A program made the translations under genes and the position numbers. From Glandiceps talaboti (lineage: Eukaryota; Hemichordata; Enteropneusta; Spengelidae): a stretch of 64,000 bases of DNA. Under the pieces are notes generated by a model that saw only the letters and a list, made by a program, of their open reading frames with translations, made no database searches and was not told the origin of the DNA. Shown here in pieces: positions 1 to 20,600 of the stretch. The stretch covers positions 1,465,001-1,529,000 of the forward strand of contig NC_135553.1 of NCBI RefSeq assembly GCF_964340395.1, in the 5' to 3' direction. Position 1 is the first letter of the stretch. Each line of letters starts with the position of its first letter.

Positions 1-18
1 ACACACACACACACACAC

Positions 19-53
<35 letters not shown>

Positions 54-196
54 TACATACATACATACATACATACATACATACATACATACATACATAC
101 ATACATACATACATACATACATACATACATACATACATACATACATACATACATACATACATACATACATACATACATACATACATACATACATAC
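1..196. repeat. Compound microsatellite (AC)n(AGAC)n(ATAC)n
   Basis: Pure (AC) for about 20 bases, then AGAC tetramers, then about 35 ATAC units. It lies in the intron before formin exon a. The rest of that intron (197-493) shows nothing recognisable. Confidence 0.97.
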
Positions 197-493
197 AAAC
201 AAAGCTAAAACATTACCCTCTTTCCCTTTATGTAAATCATCTTACAAAATTGAAAGTAGAATACCTTACCGCCCATTAATTTATTTATCATATAATCTAA
301 CTGCCCCTCCCCATTTGACGACTTTATCAATATTTTCTGGGGGATATGTTGCAACTATGATATCGTATACCATAAAATTATGACGTCATTAGTAACATCA
401 AATTGTTCAAGAGAGTTTTCTCAAAATTGTCCTGGATTTCATTCAAATTTTCTGACGTCATTTATTTTTACGACATTCGTAATTTTCTTGCAG

Positions 494-8559
<8,066 letters not shown>

Positions 8560-9849
8560 ACATTGATTTACATTTGGAATAAGTAACCGACAGCCTCTTT
8601 TACGGCACCGTCGACGTCCAAAACGCACCGTCAAGAAGGCTTTCTCGATGTATCACAGAACAAAACTAAAGTACTGGTTTACTACTAGGCATCCCAATAT
8701 CTCGCGCATCGATCTTGAATTATCACAGACAGAGAGTAAATTAATGTACAGTAATTCAAGGTATAGCTATATTTCGTACTGAGAACTATCACAGACAGAG
8801 AGTAAATGTACAGTTTCAAGGTATAGCTATATTTCGTACTGAGAACTAAGGAATTGCTTTCTCTACTAAGAATTGAAAAATGTCATTGCGGAGTTTCATT
8901 CCTTTTGTTCATTTTGCCAATTTATGTTATAAATAATAATAATACCTCTCTTATTACCTTTACTCACGTACGTACTCCGCATATTTTGTTTATATAGAAC
9001 CAACAAGTCAATAACTTTAATCTATATGCTCGATCCCCAAAACGTGCTGTAATTAAAAAAAAAGAACTATGCTATCATATAACATGAGCTTCCTTCATAC
9101 CTCACTGGCAATATAATATTTTATTTCACCTTTTCTACGTTTAACAACTTTATGGTCGGCAGTGAGACAGCAAGACTATACTATTATGTGTCCACTCAAG
9201 TATCGCGCATGTGACTAAAACATTCGTGCTCTTAATACATCTCAAACTTTAATTCGAAGATTGGATTTTGTACACTGTCCATCACATATAGCATACTGTA
9301 TTACCATATAAGAAGAGTTCGGCATCATTGAGAAGTACTCGTGATAATTACTATGAATGTATTTCATGAAAGGGTGTAGATTTAAGATAACAGGAGAAAT
9401 GAACATCTGAGAAAGTAAGATGCCATAGAGACGTGTACTGTTATAATGGTTATCGTCTTGATTGAAAATGCACATGATGACTGTGTAGTTTTCACTCTTT
9501 GGACATTTTTCATCTCCTTGTTCCAATTTTATGTAATGTAAAAAGAAAAAGAGATACTTGCAAATGGTGTATATAAACCAGATTTCTGTTTACTTTCTCT
9601 ACGTTTGAAATTACACAGCTTGTATATGCTTTGTGATGCGTCAAATGTATGTACCTTTAATAAGTTACTAGTATCTAGTATCTCTCCGTTAGCACAGATC
9701 AGATACACGAGATGTTACAATTTAACTGGAGGAGGGAAGGGGTATCGACAACGATGAACAAGGAGTTAGAATATCCTTAGCTCTAATACGCACATGCTGG
9801 TTTCTGAAGGATTTCATCAAAATTGATTTGTTCTACCGTGCCGATCTAT
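8560..9849 (+). other. Formin 3' flank, probable 3' UTR
   Basis: No coding signal. A tandem duplication of about 60-66 bp (around 8726-8848) contains CACAGACAGAGAGTAAAT. The first variant poly(A) signal is ATTAAA at 9052-9057. The first AATAAA is at 9895-9900, already inside the foldback element. Transcript end unknown. Confidence 0.5.
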
Positions 9850-10161
9850 CACTTGTTTGCCGAGATGTGTATCAGAATGTTTCTATCAGAATACAATAAA
9901 ATGTCGATAATATCGATGGTATCGTCGTATTTAGCGGCCAACTATATATGAAAGGGGTGAAATTACACTTGTTTCTGTGATCGCGCAAGTTCACCCACTC
10001 TCTTCTTCGAGGTGAGTGAACTTGCGCGATCACAGAAACAAGTTTAATTTTACCCCTTTCATATAAACTTGGCTAAATACGACAATATTATCGATATTAT
10101 CAACATTTTATTGTATTCTGATAGAAACATTCTGATATATATCTCGGGAAACAAATGCCTG
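9850..10161. mobile_element. Foldback MITE, copy 1
   Basis: About 310 bp forming one long imperfect palindrome around 10000. Left-arm blocks TATCAGAATGTTTCTATCAG, CGATAATATCGA and TATATGAAAGGGGTGAAATT recur inverted on the right; GATCGCGCAAGTTCA pairs with TGAACTTGCGCGATC at the hairpin tip. The same family recurs at 39370-39642. Non-coding and non-autonomous; no flanking target duplication could be fixed. Confidence 0.85.
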
Positions 10162-11130
10162 TGTATAAACCATTTACACGTACATTTTTTCTACAAATGC
10201 AACCCAATACCAAATGCCAAGTGGTCGACCTATAGCTAGTGAAGTAGTACCGGTAAGAGACAAATTGACTCTTCCATACACCCTATAGCCTAACCCCTGA
10301 CCCCCCGATTAGAAATATTCACTTATGAAAAATTGGGATAACAAACTTGAAACAAAATGCTTTCAAGAATTCCATATCTTTAAATTATATATGTATATAT
10401 TATATTATTAACTTTCGTACCCATTTTATATATAAATATAATGATATTTGAATTTCGATCAATATCTGAACATTTCTGACGTTTTTATATATAAGCATTA
10501 CTTCAAAGACAAAGACAGAGGGAGAGGCACCAATCGCTCAAGAAGAGAATTTATGTCTTACGATATCAGCAGCAATCATGTACAATCGATTCATTTAATT
10601 ATATCAGTAGCGAGTTACCAGGTGTCAGATATATAGAAAATGTACGTTTGTTTCTGAAAATAAATTACAAATTTATCAATAGAATGAGAACGAATTACAT
10701 TGTATGGAGCTGCAACTGAATAAACCAAAACAGTGCACATGATAAAACTGTCCAGTCAGTGCAGGATACGACGTATACATTTTAATACATCTGTATGTTG
10801 GATACTTTGTGTTCAATGACTACAAAAGTCTTTACTAAATACTTCCCAATACAAACAAAATGTAATCCACTAGATCATGCCTATGGATACCTTTAGCGTG
10901 AAATAAATATAAAAAATAACGAAAAAGACATACACAAAACCACAGTAAGTGTATATTTACCTAGTCTTAGTCTTGAAGATCCCTTATATAACAAGTATTC
11001 ATTTCGGAGCTTATGAGTAGTTACGTAAAGTGTATTAAAGCACAAGCAACGATGGATCTATCTTCCAGTCTACTATTTACCTCCAATCACAGACTTGTCC
11101 ATAGGCATGATGGGACGCGGGTTAGTGTTT
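10162..11130. other. Intergenic, nothing recognised
   Basis: AT-rich sequence without a convincing reading frame, tRNA or repeat. Confidence 0.5.
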
Positions 11131-11308
11131 CTTAGATTGTTGTTTTACTTGTCTACGGGTCAAATATACACCGTAGTAAAGTTTTGACTTGAATGTATTT
11201 CCCCTACTTTTACGGAAAGAACTCAGTCTTCAGGTATAGGGAGTATATTGATACATTTGTAGTAGCAGGATTAGTTTAATATTTTCCTTGGGAAAACAAC
11301 ATTCTAAG
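11131..11308 (+). mobile_element. Small MITE, copy 2
   Basis: 178 bp with ends CTTAGATTGTTGTTTTAC and GGAAAACAACATTCTAAG. It aligns with the reverse complement of 3619-3770. CAATAATACG follows the right end here and is also found, inverted, beside copy 1. The true terminal repeat may therefore extend outward to include it. Confidence 0.75.
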
Positions 11309-12174
11309 CAATAATACGGGTCCCCGTGGACTTGTTTGCTTCTGTCAAGAATTGATCTGAGTTTTCTCCACTTGGTTGACCCATGGATGTATTATTGAGA
11401 TAATAAATCCATGGATGACCTCAGTTAAGCCTTTGGATGCATTGCACCTTTTCTGTCATAATGGACAGATTACAGGATTTAAAACAACGATGTTTCAAAT
11501 AAGCATGGAGGATTGACTGATGTGATGATGTTGTCTTGTCATTTGTTGACCATATCAGATTTAGTGTTAACACCTGGAATGTGTGTGTTTGGCGGGTCGT
11601 ATGTTGCTCTTTTTCAGGAAGGGGTTGGGTCAGACCCCCCCCCCACCCTACACATCGCACCGCCACAATGTATAATATAGTAATCTTTTTGGTATCCATG
11701 GAAGTCGTTGTTATTATTTTTGTTGTTGTTTACTTTACTGTATTCACTGATGATACAGTTGTGTAATAAAGTTATTACATACTTCCATGGTGTATCGTAG
11801 TAACTTCATGAGCACCTCTGCCACCCCCGCCACCCCCGCCGAGGAAAGAATTGGCCCCAAAATATTAAAATTAAGTTTAATATGCCCGTAAAAGTGAGAC
11901 TTTCAAACATCTTTGCCATGACCAATCGTTGTTAACGACACCAGCATACTTTATTTGATTTGCGTCAATACGATGTATATACATTAATATTGGTACACAA
12001 TGAATCGTAAATGACGTCATTGGGGAAATCCCCGACTCTATCCCTGCAGCCACCGATTTTCATCTAGATGATAAGTACGACAAGTTTCTCTGTAAATTAG
12101 TTTGAGTTTGTCGGTAATCTCTGCAATCTCAAGGACGTATAAGCATAGTGTTTTGAACTTAATTTTTTAATTTA
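11309..12174. other. Intergenic, nothing firm
   Basis: Contains short C-rich tracts (11634-11647, 11820-11840) and small open frames without family resemblance. Confidence 0.45.
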
Positions 12175-12380
12175 TCTAAATTATTTAAGATAGTCCGATC
12201 AATCGTAAAGTTGCTCTCCCATGATGCCTTTGTAAATAATTTAAAAATAGATTTTTTATGAATCTCTTGTAATGATTATGAATTTCGTGAACAAAAGTGT
12301 ACATAAGATGTTCAGGTACTAAGTCGTTCAAACACTTATACTTGACGATGACATCAAAGTATGTTGAAAACACCTTTCAC
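12175..12380 (-). pseudogene. Possible remnant of a non-LTR retrotransposon RT C-terminus
   Basis: A minus-strand frame reads KYKCLNDLVPEHL, then HNHYKR and HHGRATLRLIG. The order resembles the segment after the RT domain of jockey/CR1-like elements ('KCLNGLAPxYL ... HxxxTR ... GxRxLxYxGP'). Stop codons follow on both sides and no RT catalytic motif is nearby. A short decayed fragment is the best reading; chance resemblance is possible. Confidence 0.35.
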
Positions 12381-12429
12381 AAACATTTTCAAACTAAAAA
12401 AGGCTATTTTGAGTTCACTTTAATTGTAA

Positions 12430-12600
12430 ATAGACATAGTCAAGTTTCTGACGACCGTGTTCTGATAGATGTAGTCAAGTTCCTGACGACCGTGTTCTGA
12501 CAGACGTAGTCAAGTTCCTGACGACCGTGTTCTGATTTTACACTACGTTATCTTCACACATAAGGCAGTGTAAAATCGGAACACGGTCGTCAGGAACTAG
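12430..12600. repeat. 35-bp tandem repeat plus inverted copy (foldback)
   Basis: Three direct copies of a unit containing TTCCTGACGACCGTGTTCTG (12437-12535). An inverted copy at about 12565-12600 can pair with the third, giving a stem of about 37 bp around TTATCTTCACACATAAGG. No coding potential; possibly a truncated foldback element. Confidence 0.8.
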
Positions 12601-14884
12601 ACTAAAAAAATAGACGTAAATAAAAGCCTGGAATTGAGTCTACTATATCAATCTAATAACTTGGTTATTTTAATACGTCTACTTTATACATTTTGTTTAC
12701 AATAAAGCTGTGATTGAGAGAAACGCTGTCGTTTTGATAAGACATAAGCCCGGGGAGGGGCTTTGCATGTTCGGCTTTGTCAATTGTGTGTTCTATTTAC
12801 TCGTGATAGTTGTTTATTTCGTGAAATATGGGAACGTTTGATGTCACACTTGTGAACGTTCGTTTAGGGAGGGGGAGGGAGGGGCTTTTGACCTAAATGT
12901 TTGTTTGTTGAGCTTGTGCGACATTGTGCGGCGATTGTCCTTAGTCTAGGCTCAGACCACTATTCCATGTAGTGGTCTGAGAGCTAGGTGCATCATGGTG
13001 TTATCATTCCAGCCATAGACCCTAGGGTCTATGTTCCAGCCAACTAGAAAAATGTCACAATATCAACCTGGAATAGCGAATATCAATGGTCGTGTATGGA
13101 AAATACTTCCAAAATATTAGTCAATAAAATAACATTGACATTGTACAATATAGCCTAATATTTAAAGATAATTTCGTGAGAAGTCTTGGTTTTACATATA
13201 TACCAGTATACATTTGTAAAAGGTGTCGGCCTTCATGAGACGTGAGTGCTCAGGCTCCGCCCACCAAACAGTCATTAAACCCGGAAGCGGACATACTGGC
13301 GTTTATACTCAGTGCTCTGTTCACACAAGTGAACCAACTGTGTGACCACCAAGCACCTCGCTCGGCACGTACGGAAACATCAAAACGATCAAAACAATTT
13401 GTATCCCAGAAACAGACGATCGTGGAAATTGCAGTTTCAAATCACCTCTTTGAACTGTTAACTATATTTGCCAAATTTTGGAACGTAATGTAACCGTTGA
13501 CCACTTCTTATCAATCTTTGAATTGAGTCCTGTAATCTTCACTGCTCCGTCAATGTTGTGCGGCACAACTCCCACAAGCATGACAAGCGGCACTCCAACA
13601 TCTAACATCAAGTAAACGCACAGGTAATGTAACTTATTGATATGCAACTACCCAATATATATTATGAACAGTTAGACATATATGATCTTCTACTCCCAAT
13701 GCCTCTATGATGCTACGGTATTCTGTTACAGATTTGAACGGTTTTAGACACTATATATAAGACAGTACAGAAGTATCAATCTGATCAGGGAATCGATCAT
13801 CACGCTACGGTCCCCGTGCTTCTCTCACCTCCTCGAGAGAACAGTATATTCGTACAACAGTACAATACATGTAGCTAGGAAGTCTACGTTTACCTACATC
13901 GTCAGATCTCGGGTCTGATCAGTACACAAGTGAGCTCACGGTTTGGAGGTCATTTCTTGGCGGGGGATGACAGTTTTGCATTCACTTGTTAACTTTTTAC
14001 GTGTTATTTGCGTGATTTGTCAATAATTCGTAAGTGCGTACTAGTAAATTAAATTCTGTCGCACACGACACGACTTGTTTTACAAGTATAAAGTACTTGT
14101 GCCTACCACCCACGATCCCGGCTGGTCCTGCAAGGTTTATTTGTGTTGTCCTCACCTGCCTCTCAGAAACCCCGCCATAATTTCTCACAAACAAAAAAGT
14201 CTACAGTTTACGTACAATACAAGGAAGTAACCCGATTCATGTTACAAAATGTTTATCGCCAAACCAAAACTACTCAATAATTGCAGCCATATTTTTTGTT
14301 TCTTGGGTATTTTTTTTACATGTAGGATACGTTATTCGATTTGTTATGCAGACCCTAAAACGATAAAAAGCTAACGCCAAATAATGCTAAGACCCCCCTA
14401 GCCTAGTATAGTTTCGGCTCTACATTTACTTGTACTTACTACTACTAAATTGAGCTATGGAAAGTCTGATGTCTTGGGAAGAGTTTTAAAAATAATATTA
14501 AACATTATTACAGATTTTAGTTCAAGAAAATTGCTATAAAAATTTAGGTTAGATTAACATAATTTATAAATTGAGGGAGGGAGAAGATTTCCAAAGTTTC
14601 CTTTTGATTTAAGATTTGGTAAAATATGTATTAAAATGTAGGTTTTAGTACATTAGGAGTTTCACTTTGCATTTATTTTGGATTGTCCTCTTCATTATTT
14701 GGGATAAATTATTATAAAATAAAATAGATAAACATGTTTGTTTTCTAAGGTACATTTTTGAAAAGTATTTCTGTATTCAATTTCAGAGCATTTGTTATAC
14801 TTTTATAACTTTTCATTGTATTTGTTTTAACTTTATATAATCTACCATAGACTGTACTAACTGAAGGTATAGTTTTGTAATCAA
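12601..14884. other. Intergenic; two adjacent short palindromes, otherwise nothing
   Basis: Two hairpins stand out: CTCAGACCACT/AGTGGTCTGAG (12951-12981) and the 20-bp perfect palindrome CATAGACCCTAGGGTCTATG (13014-13033). Somewhat GC-richer than its surroundings. No frame resembles a known family. Confidence 0.5.
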
Positions 14885-14995
14885 GTTACTACTGATGGTC
14901 TTTAGACTGCTAACTGCAATGTTACTACTGAGGGTCTTTAGCCCTCTAACTGCAATGTTACTACTGACAGTCTTTGGACTGCTTAAACTGCAAAG
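14885..14995. repeat. 36-bp minisatellite, 3 copies
   Basis: Units run GTTACTACTGANGGTCTTTA followed by a variable CTGCTAACTGCAAT segment. The copies diverge by several bases. Confidence 0.8.
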
Positions 14996-17237
14996 TTATT
15001 TTTATTATCACTTCTACTTTGATTTTCTTCTATAGAGATGTAATCCTGTTTTATTTTCTCTTTTCTCTCATGACCTCCATATTCTGTGTGATTTTTTTCT
15101 GGAAGAAGTACTCATACAAAGATAAAATTAATAAAAAATACTTGAAACTTTTCGAAAGAGAAAATAGTCCTTCTACATACCTGCATGTTGAAACTAGTGA
15201 TTGGAAAGTTAATCTTTGTTGACATTTTGTTGGTCAAAACACTGCCAACACAGTGATACCAATGGTAGCTGAAACTTGAATTTTAGTTTCACTTTAAATG
15301 AAATAAAAAAGTGAACAAGATGAGAAATGTTGCTATAACCTCCATATCAACATACTACTGCATAGCCACTGGTTTGGTTGTTGTTAAAAATAGAATAAAT
15401 GACATCATCATATACTGGGAACTTTCCATTAAAGGTCAAGGGTCATACACAGGGGTCTTGAATACCTATTGAAATCATGAGAATGGGCAACATTCATGGC
15501 TACATTGACCAGGTATATATTCAATGGAGAGTTCAATACATATTCTTTGTCTGTTGGCCTGGAAGGCATTTCCTTGTTATGGGCATTGCCCTGCATTCAA
15601 TGGATGGGGGAAACCTGTTTTTTTCATTGATGTATATATTTCCTTAGATATCTAGGAATGCATTAATTCTCAACTTGTAATACATGTAACCAGATTTATA
15701 TGAAATCCTGTACTTTGGGTTAATTCTTTTTGTATACTGTCCTGTATGTAGTTAATTGACTCCAAGTTGGTACTTATTAATCTCATGAAGGGAAATGAGT
15801 AAATATAGACCCTCCCACGTCAATACAAAAGTTCACACATTATAATGCTTTCGGTTTATAATTCCTTTCATTTTAAAGAGGCATATAGTCTGTATAAACT
15901 TTACAGTTGTGTTGTTTCTTGATTTCTTTTAAATTTCAAATATTCCAGATACTGATGTATTTTCGTTAATATCTTGTAATTTGATAAATCTGTAACTTAG
16001 CATTTAGACAATCCAAATAAACTTCAGTGACAGTTTATTGAAAAAATAAATTGGTAACCAGCCAAAAAGTAAGGGTCAAATGTCTACACTCTGCCTGAAA
16101 AAAGGAGCCAAAAATCTCAGAAAAATTTGTCAATTTGTATTCTATGTTTTCCAAAGTATGACGCCAAAGGTTGTACATGTGTTCAAAGAGCTGTCAACCC
16201 TCTACATAATGCAAAAGTAAAAAAAGAGGGGTCAAAACCATGGTACAAAGTAACATATATTATGTACAACCGACAACTTGAGTGAACCCCAACAGCTATA
16301 GTGATGTAAACAGTGTATAAGTAGCATCCTGAGCTGACAAATATATCATATTTGGACATTACATAACTGCCCCAATAAACACTAACTTTATGAGGGACTG
16401 TGTTATTGGTTAGAATTTTGTGATTGATTAACAAAGACATGATGTTAATGACTGTGGGTGGCTGTGAATGAATTTTAAATTTCATCTCATGCATCTCAGG
16501 ACTTCTAGAGTAACGACTTTGACTATACTGTGAGTGGAGGCGTAAATGGTAACGATACTGTATGGGAACTAGACTAGACCAACTGTCACATGATGGAAAT
16601 TTCAACTGACCGATACTGAAAATGAAAGAGTGTCCGTAATACAGTAAAAGTAAATGGTCAGTAAGTTTTTCAATGTCAGCTGTACAGAAATGAAATTCAT
16701 CTGAATTCTACAGGTATTTTACTAGATTTGATTATGGTACCCAAAGATTACCCAAAAGCTTTGATTGACTTTATCAGGATATCTAAACACATGTTACATT
16801 GATACCATATTGACATTCTAGTAAAACAGCATTCAAGTATTTTTTTTATCAAACGAAATGATGTAGAAAACATTTAAATTCAAACTGTGTCCCTGATTTG
16901 TCTATGGTGCTGATCTGTGATACCGCCTCCTTCCCACAAGCTGTTATCATACCCGTATGTTTAAAATTACATACAATTTCCTATCATTATCACACTTCTA
17001 GCATTGTACTGTGTGGGTGTACATTGCAATTACAAGTGTTCATTTACATAATAACTTCATTTGAATAATTGAACAGCCTGTTCCATTACTCCCTACTGCA
17101 ACCAATCGGCTTATAGGAATATTTTCAAATCACAGTATTCCTTTCATAGAGGATTAATGAAATTATCAGAGTCACAGATCAGTGCTGTAGACAGGCCACT
17201 GTGTCTTGTAGACGTCAACAGATACAGATCAGTACAG
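14996..17237. other. Intergenic, nothing recognised
   Basis: AT-rich with short open frames on both strands, none with recognisable domains or splice-bounded conservation. Confidence 0.45.
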
Positions 17238-17620
17238 TAATTGGCTTGGTGTACGATGTAACTGGCTTGGTGTAACTGGCTTGGTGTAACTGGCGTGGTG
17301 TAACTGGCGTGGTGTAACTGACTTGGTGTAACTGGCAGGCTTGGTGTAACTGGCTTGGTGTAACTGACTTGGTGTAACTGCCAGGCTTGGTGTAACTGGC
17401 TTGATATAACTGCCAGGCTTGATGTAACTGGCTTGGTGTAACTGGCTTGGTGTAACTAGCTTGGTGTAACTAGCTTGGTGTAACTGGCTTGATGTAACTG
17501 GCTTGGTGTAACTGGCTTGATGTAACTGGCTTGATGTAACTGGCTTGATATAACTGCCAGGCTTGATGTAACTGGCTTGATGTAACTGGCTTGGTGTAAC
17601 TGGCAGGCTTGATGTAATGG
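17238..17620. repeat. 14-bp minisatellite
   Basis: Roughly 27 units of TAACTGGCTTGGTG with variants CTTGATG, CGTGGTG and an occasional extra CAGG (TAACTGGCAGGCTTGGTG). Confidence 0.92.
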
Positions 17621-20600
17621 TGTACTAGTGTAAATGATTGATATATATGTGCTGACAACCCTGACTTTTCAAGAGTTTGTAAACAATAAATTTGTCAAGT
17701 TGATATGTTTGTCCAGACAAATCATCCACTTTTCCTGTACTTGTATTTTTAGGTTGAGATTTGATATCTTGGATATTCAGAAATTTTTATATTTAAACAT
17801 AGATTTTTGAGTACAATGTACTAGGAAATAACATCTGTAAAAGTATGACCAATTTGTTAGATGATTGTAAATCACTTTTGTGATCCAAATGTAAAGAACA
17901 TTTCACATATGTTCCTCAGTTGTTATGATGTGTTACAAAGGTAGTTCTGACAAATGAAAATAATTATATTTGAAATTAGAGATAAATTATGTATATTTAG
18001 AAATCATACTCTCCTATCATACAGTATTAAACTGAAAGAAAAAAGTGTCTTGGCAAGGATGCAGGGACTACACATACATTATTTTAGCAAACAAAATCAT
18101 AGCTTCCAATGATAAGGATCTCACTATATGATACAAAAATTAAGCATTGGTACAAACAAGACTTTATGAATAGGTTATTTCTATGGCAACACAGGTAAAT
18201 CGTTATTGACATTTGAAAAAAGAACATTCAACTTCAAAACTTTTAGAATTTTACTAGTAAATCTGGGGTCAATTTATTGATTCCATAAGTTTAATGTTAA
18301 AGGCAGAGCTTGCCACCTATGTGGTTATCGCTAGCACCTCAATGTCCTCATCTTGTGTAAATAAAGAATAATGAATAGTAATGGATTTTCAGTACAAGTA
18401 ACGAATAAGCCCCAGTTGATCATGTTTTCTCCAAAATTGTATATACCATGTATAAATGTCAACTTTCTGTAACAACACACATTCCCAAGACATTCAGACA
18501 TCCACTTATACCAAATTTATTACCACACTCCTCAGCTGCTCATTGTTGTCATGGAGTTTCATGAAGGTTCACTGTATGCATTCAAGTTTGACAATAACCC
18601 CCATGAAGTTAGGGGGCCTTTTATACCCCTGTCTCAATTTTCATGCTGAGCATTACAAGGAACTAACTTTGAACAAATTTTCGATTTTTGCCCATCAGGG
18701 GAGCAGAAATTATTATTTTTTAAATTTGTAAAAAACTTATTATGCTTCATCACGGGCAAGTCAAAATTACACAATAATAAAAACTAAGTAACATGTACAA
18801 TAGACTACAATCAGACAGAAAGACCATCAGGGTTTTACATCACTTTTGGATTATGGGGGTCCTTGGGACCCAAGGTCTGAAAATTTGCAGTCCCAACTGC
18901 AAATCTGGGGTCATTCACAAAGTCAAGAAATTAGTGTCTGATAAATGAAGTAATAGGACAATGGACATATCAAAATAAGCAAGAACAAAATTTAATTGAA
19001 TTTTAATATTAATTGAATTGAATTAGCAAATGAAAAAACAAATAAATATTACTTTAAATCCAGTCTTTATTCAGTCACAATTAGAAAACAACAACTCTGT
19101 TATGTTCAAGATGTTCATGTAGTTTGAAGTTTACATTCTACCAGCAGCTCCTAGAAAAAACATTTTGGCCGTGGTCCAGGAAATACAAGTCATCTATGAC
19201 AGGGTCAACCAGTATAATAAATTAACCTGCTGTTCAGTCTTAGATGATTCAGTCTATTTCTAGCCATTTGCTACACCATCTCAACATATTTTGCATTGAT
19301 ACCAATTTTCTTGTGTATTGTTATGACTTATGCCACAAGTTTCATATTATAGTATTAATACCAACACAGTCAACTCCATGTATCTGGTCAATAAGAAATT
19401 AAGTACCTTTAATATTTCCTCAAACTCCATGACGATCTTGGGCCATTTGTAATAGTCAATGTCTAAACCGTTCAAATTTTGAACATGCATGAAATCGGTA
19501 AATACATCACTGTTTTATACTAGCTATAACATAATCAGTATGGAGAGTGTAATTTAGCTGCATATGATTTTAGATTGACTATGAGCTGGCTGACTTCATG
19601 GACAACAATTGAACACTGTTAACGTGACTACTAGAGTCTTGATTGTCGTGTAAGAGTTGAGTTTCAGAAGTTTAATTTGTACATCTGTCAGTGAAGGATG
19701 TTTTGCTTTTGTTTTCAAATAAACCTCACATTCCATGATGTTACGGTCTGACATGCAGTGAAGCCATTTAAAATGATTGAGCCATCCATTGTTGAACGAT
19801 CGACTGTTTCTCGGTAGAGCCACTGCCTTCTCACTAGTATTGGCTGGTGATTGCTACTATAGTAGAATCCATGTCAGACAGCCTGCCACCAAAGGAACAG
19901 GAGAGGTCAGTCTTTCATCTCAGAGCAGTGGCCATATTTAAAGTTGAGAATAATGGTAAAAATTTAACCCAATTAGAAACAAGTTAACAGTTTGTAAAAG
20001 TATGTAAACAAAACTGCAACGCAGTATATATCTTCTTAGTGGTGTAAACGGTGATGTCCTAATATGAATAAATAATGAGATTCCGGAGTGTTCCAATTCA
20101 AATCAGGGGCTGCCGTTGTAGTTCGTAAACTGATGCGAGCACGTTAAAGGGAGGGGGATATTAACTACAACAAAATTCCTGCATTCCAGAGGACGCAGTG
20201 GTAATTTTTATCTGGGTCCCAAGTCCGAGCATAATTATGCATAAAAGACACAATATATTGCATCATGTAAAACCCCGGACTATATATATACCCAAAACAC
20301 TTGTGACAAACAAACAAACTAAAAATACCAAAAACAACAAAAGACATCCTGTAACTTTTTATAAGAGATATAGTTCTGACAATGTACCTCTCTACAAGTC
20401 ACTGATATACTGTATACTGGTTTGATATCCTAAATGGTCATTGAAATAAGTATGGACCGTTTGCTTCAAAAATGATAATTTATACATGCTGATAGGGTTT
20501 GATTCCTACTCAGTGATCTTACATAGCTATATACATGTAGATTAATTGAATGAAAAGTCAATTACTGCTTTACTGAGGCTAAATGAATAAGTAAATAAAC

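Noticed and set aside
13242-13493. 83-codon frame starting MSAQAPPTKQ
   Set aside because: No recognisable domain, no splice context and no codon periodicity that could be judged. Treated as chance.
16183-16605. 140-codon minus-strand frame
   Set aside because: Composition is not protein-like and no domain was recognised. Frames of this length are expected by chance in 64 kb.
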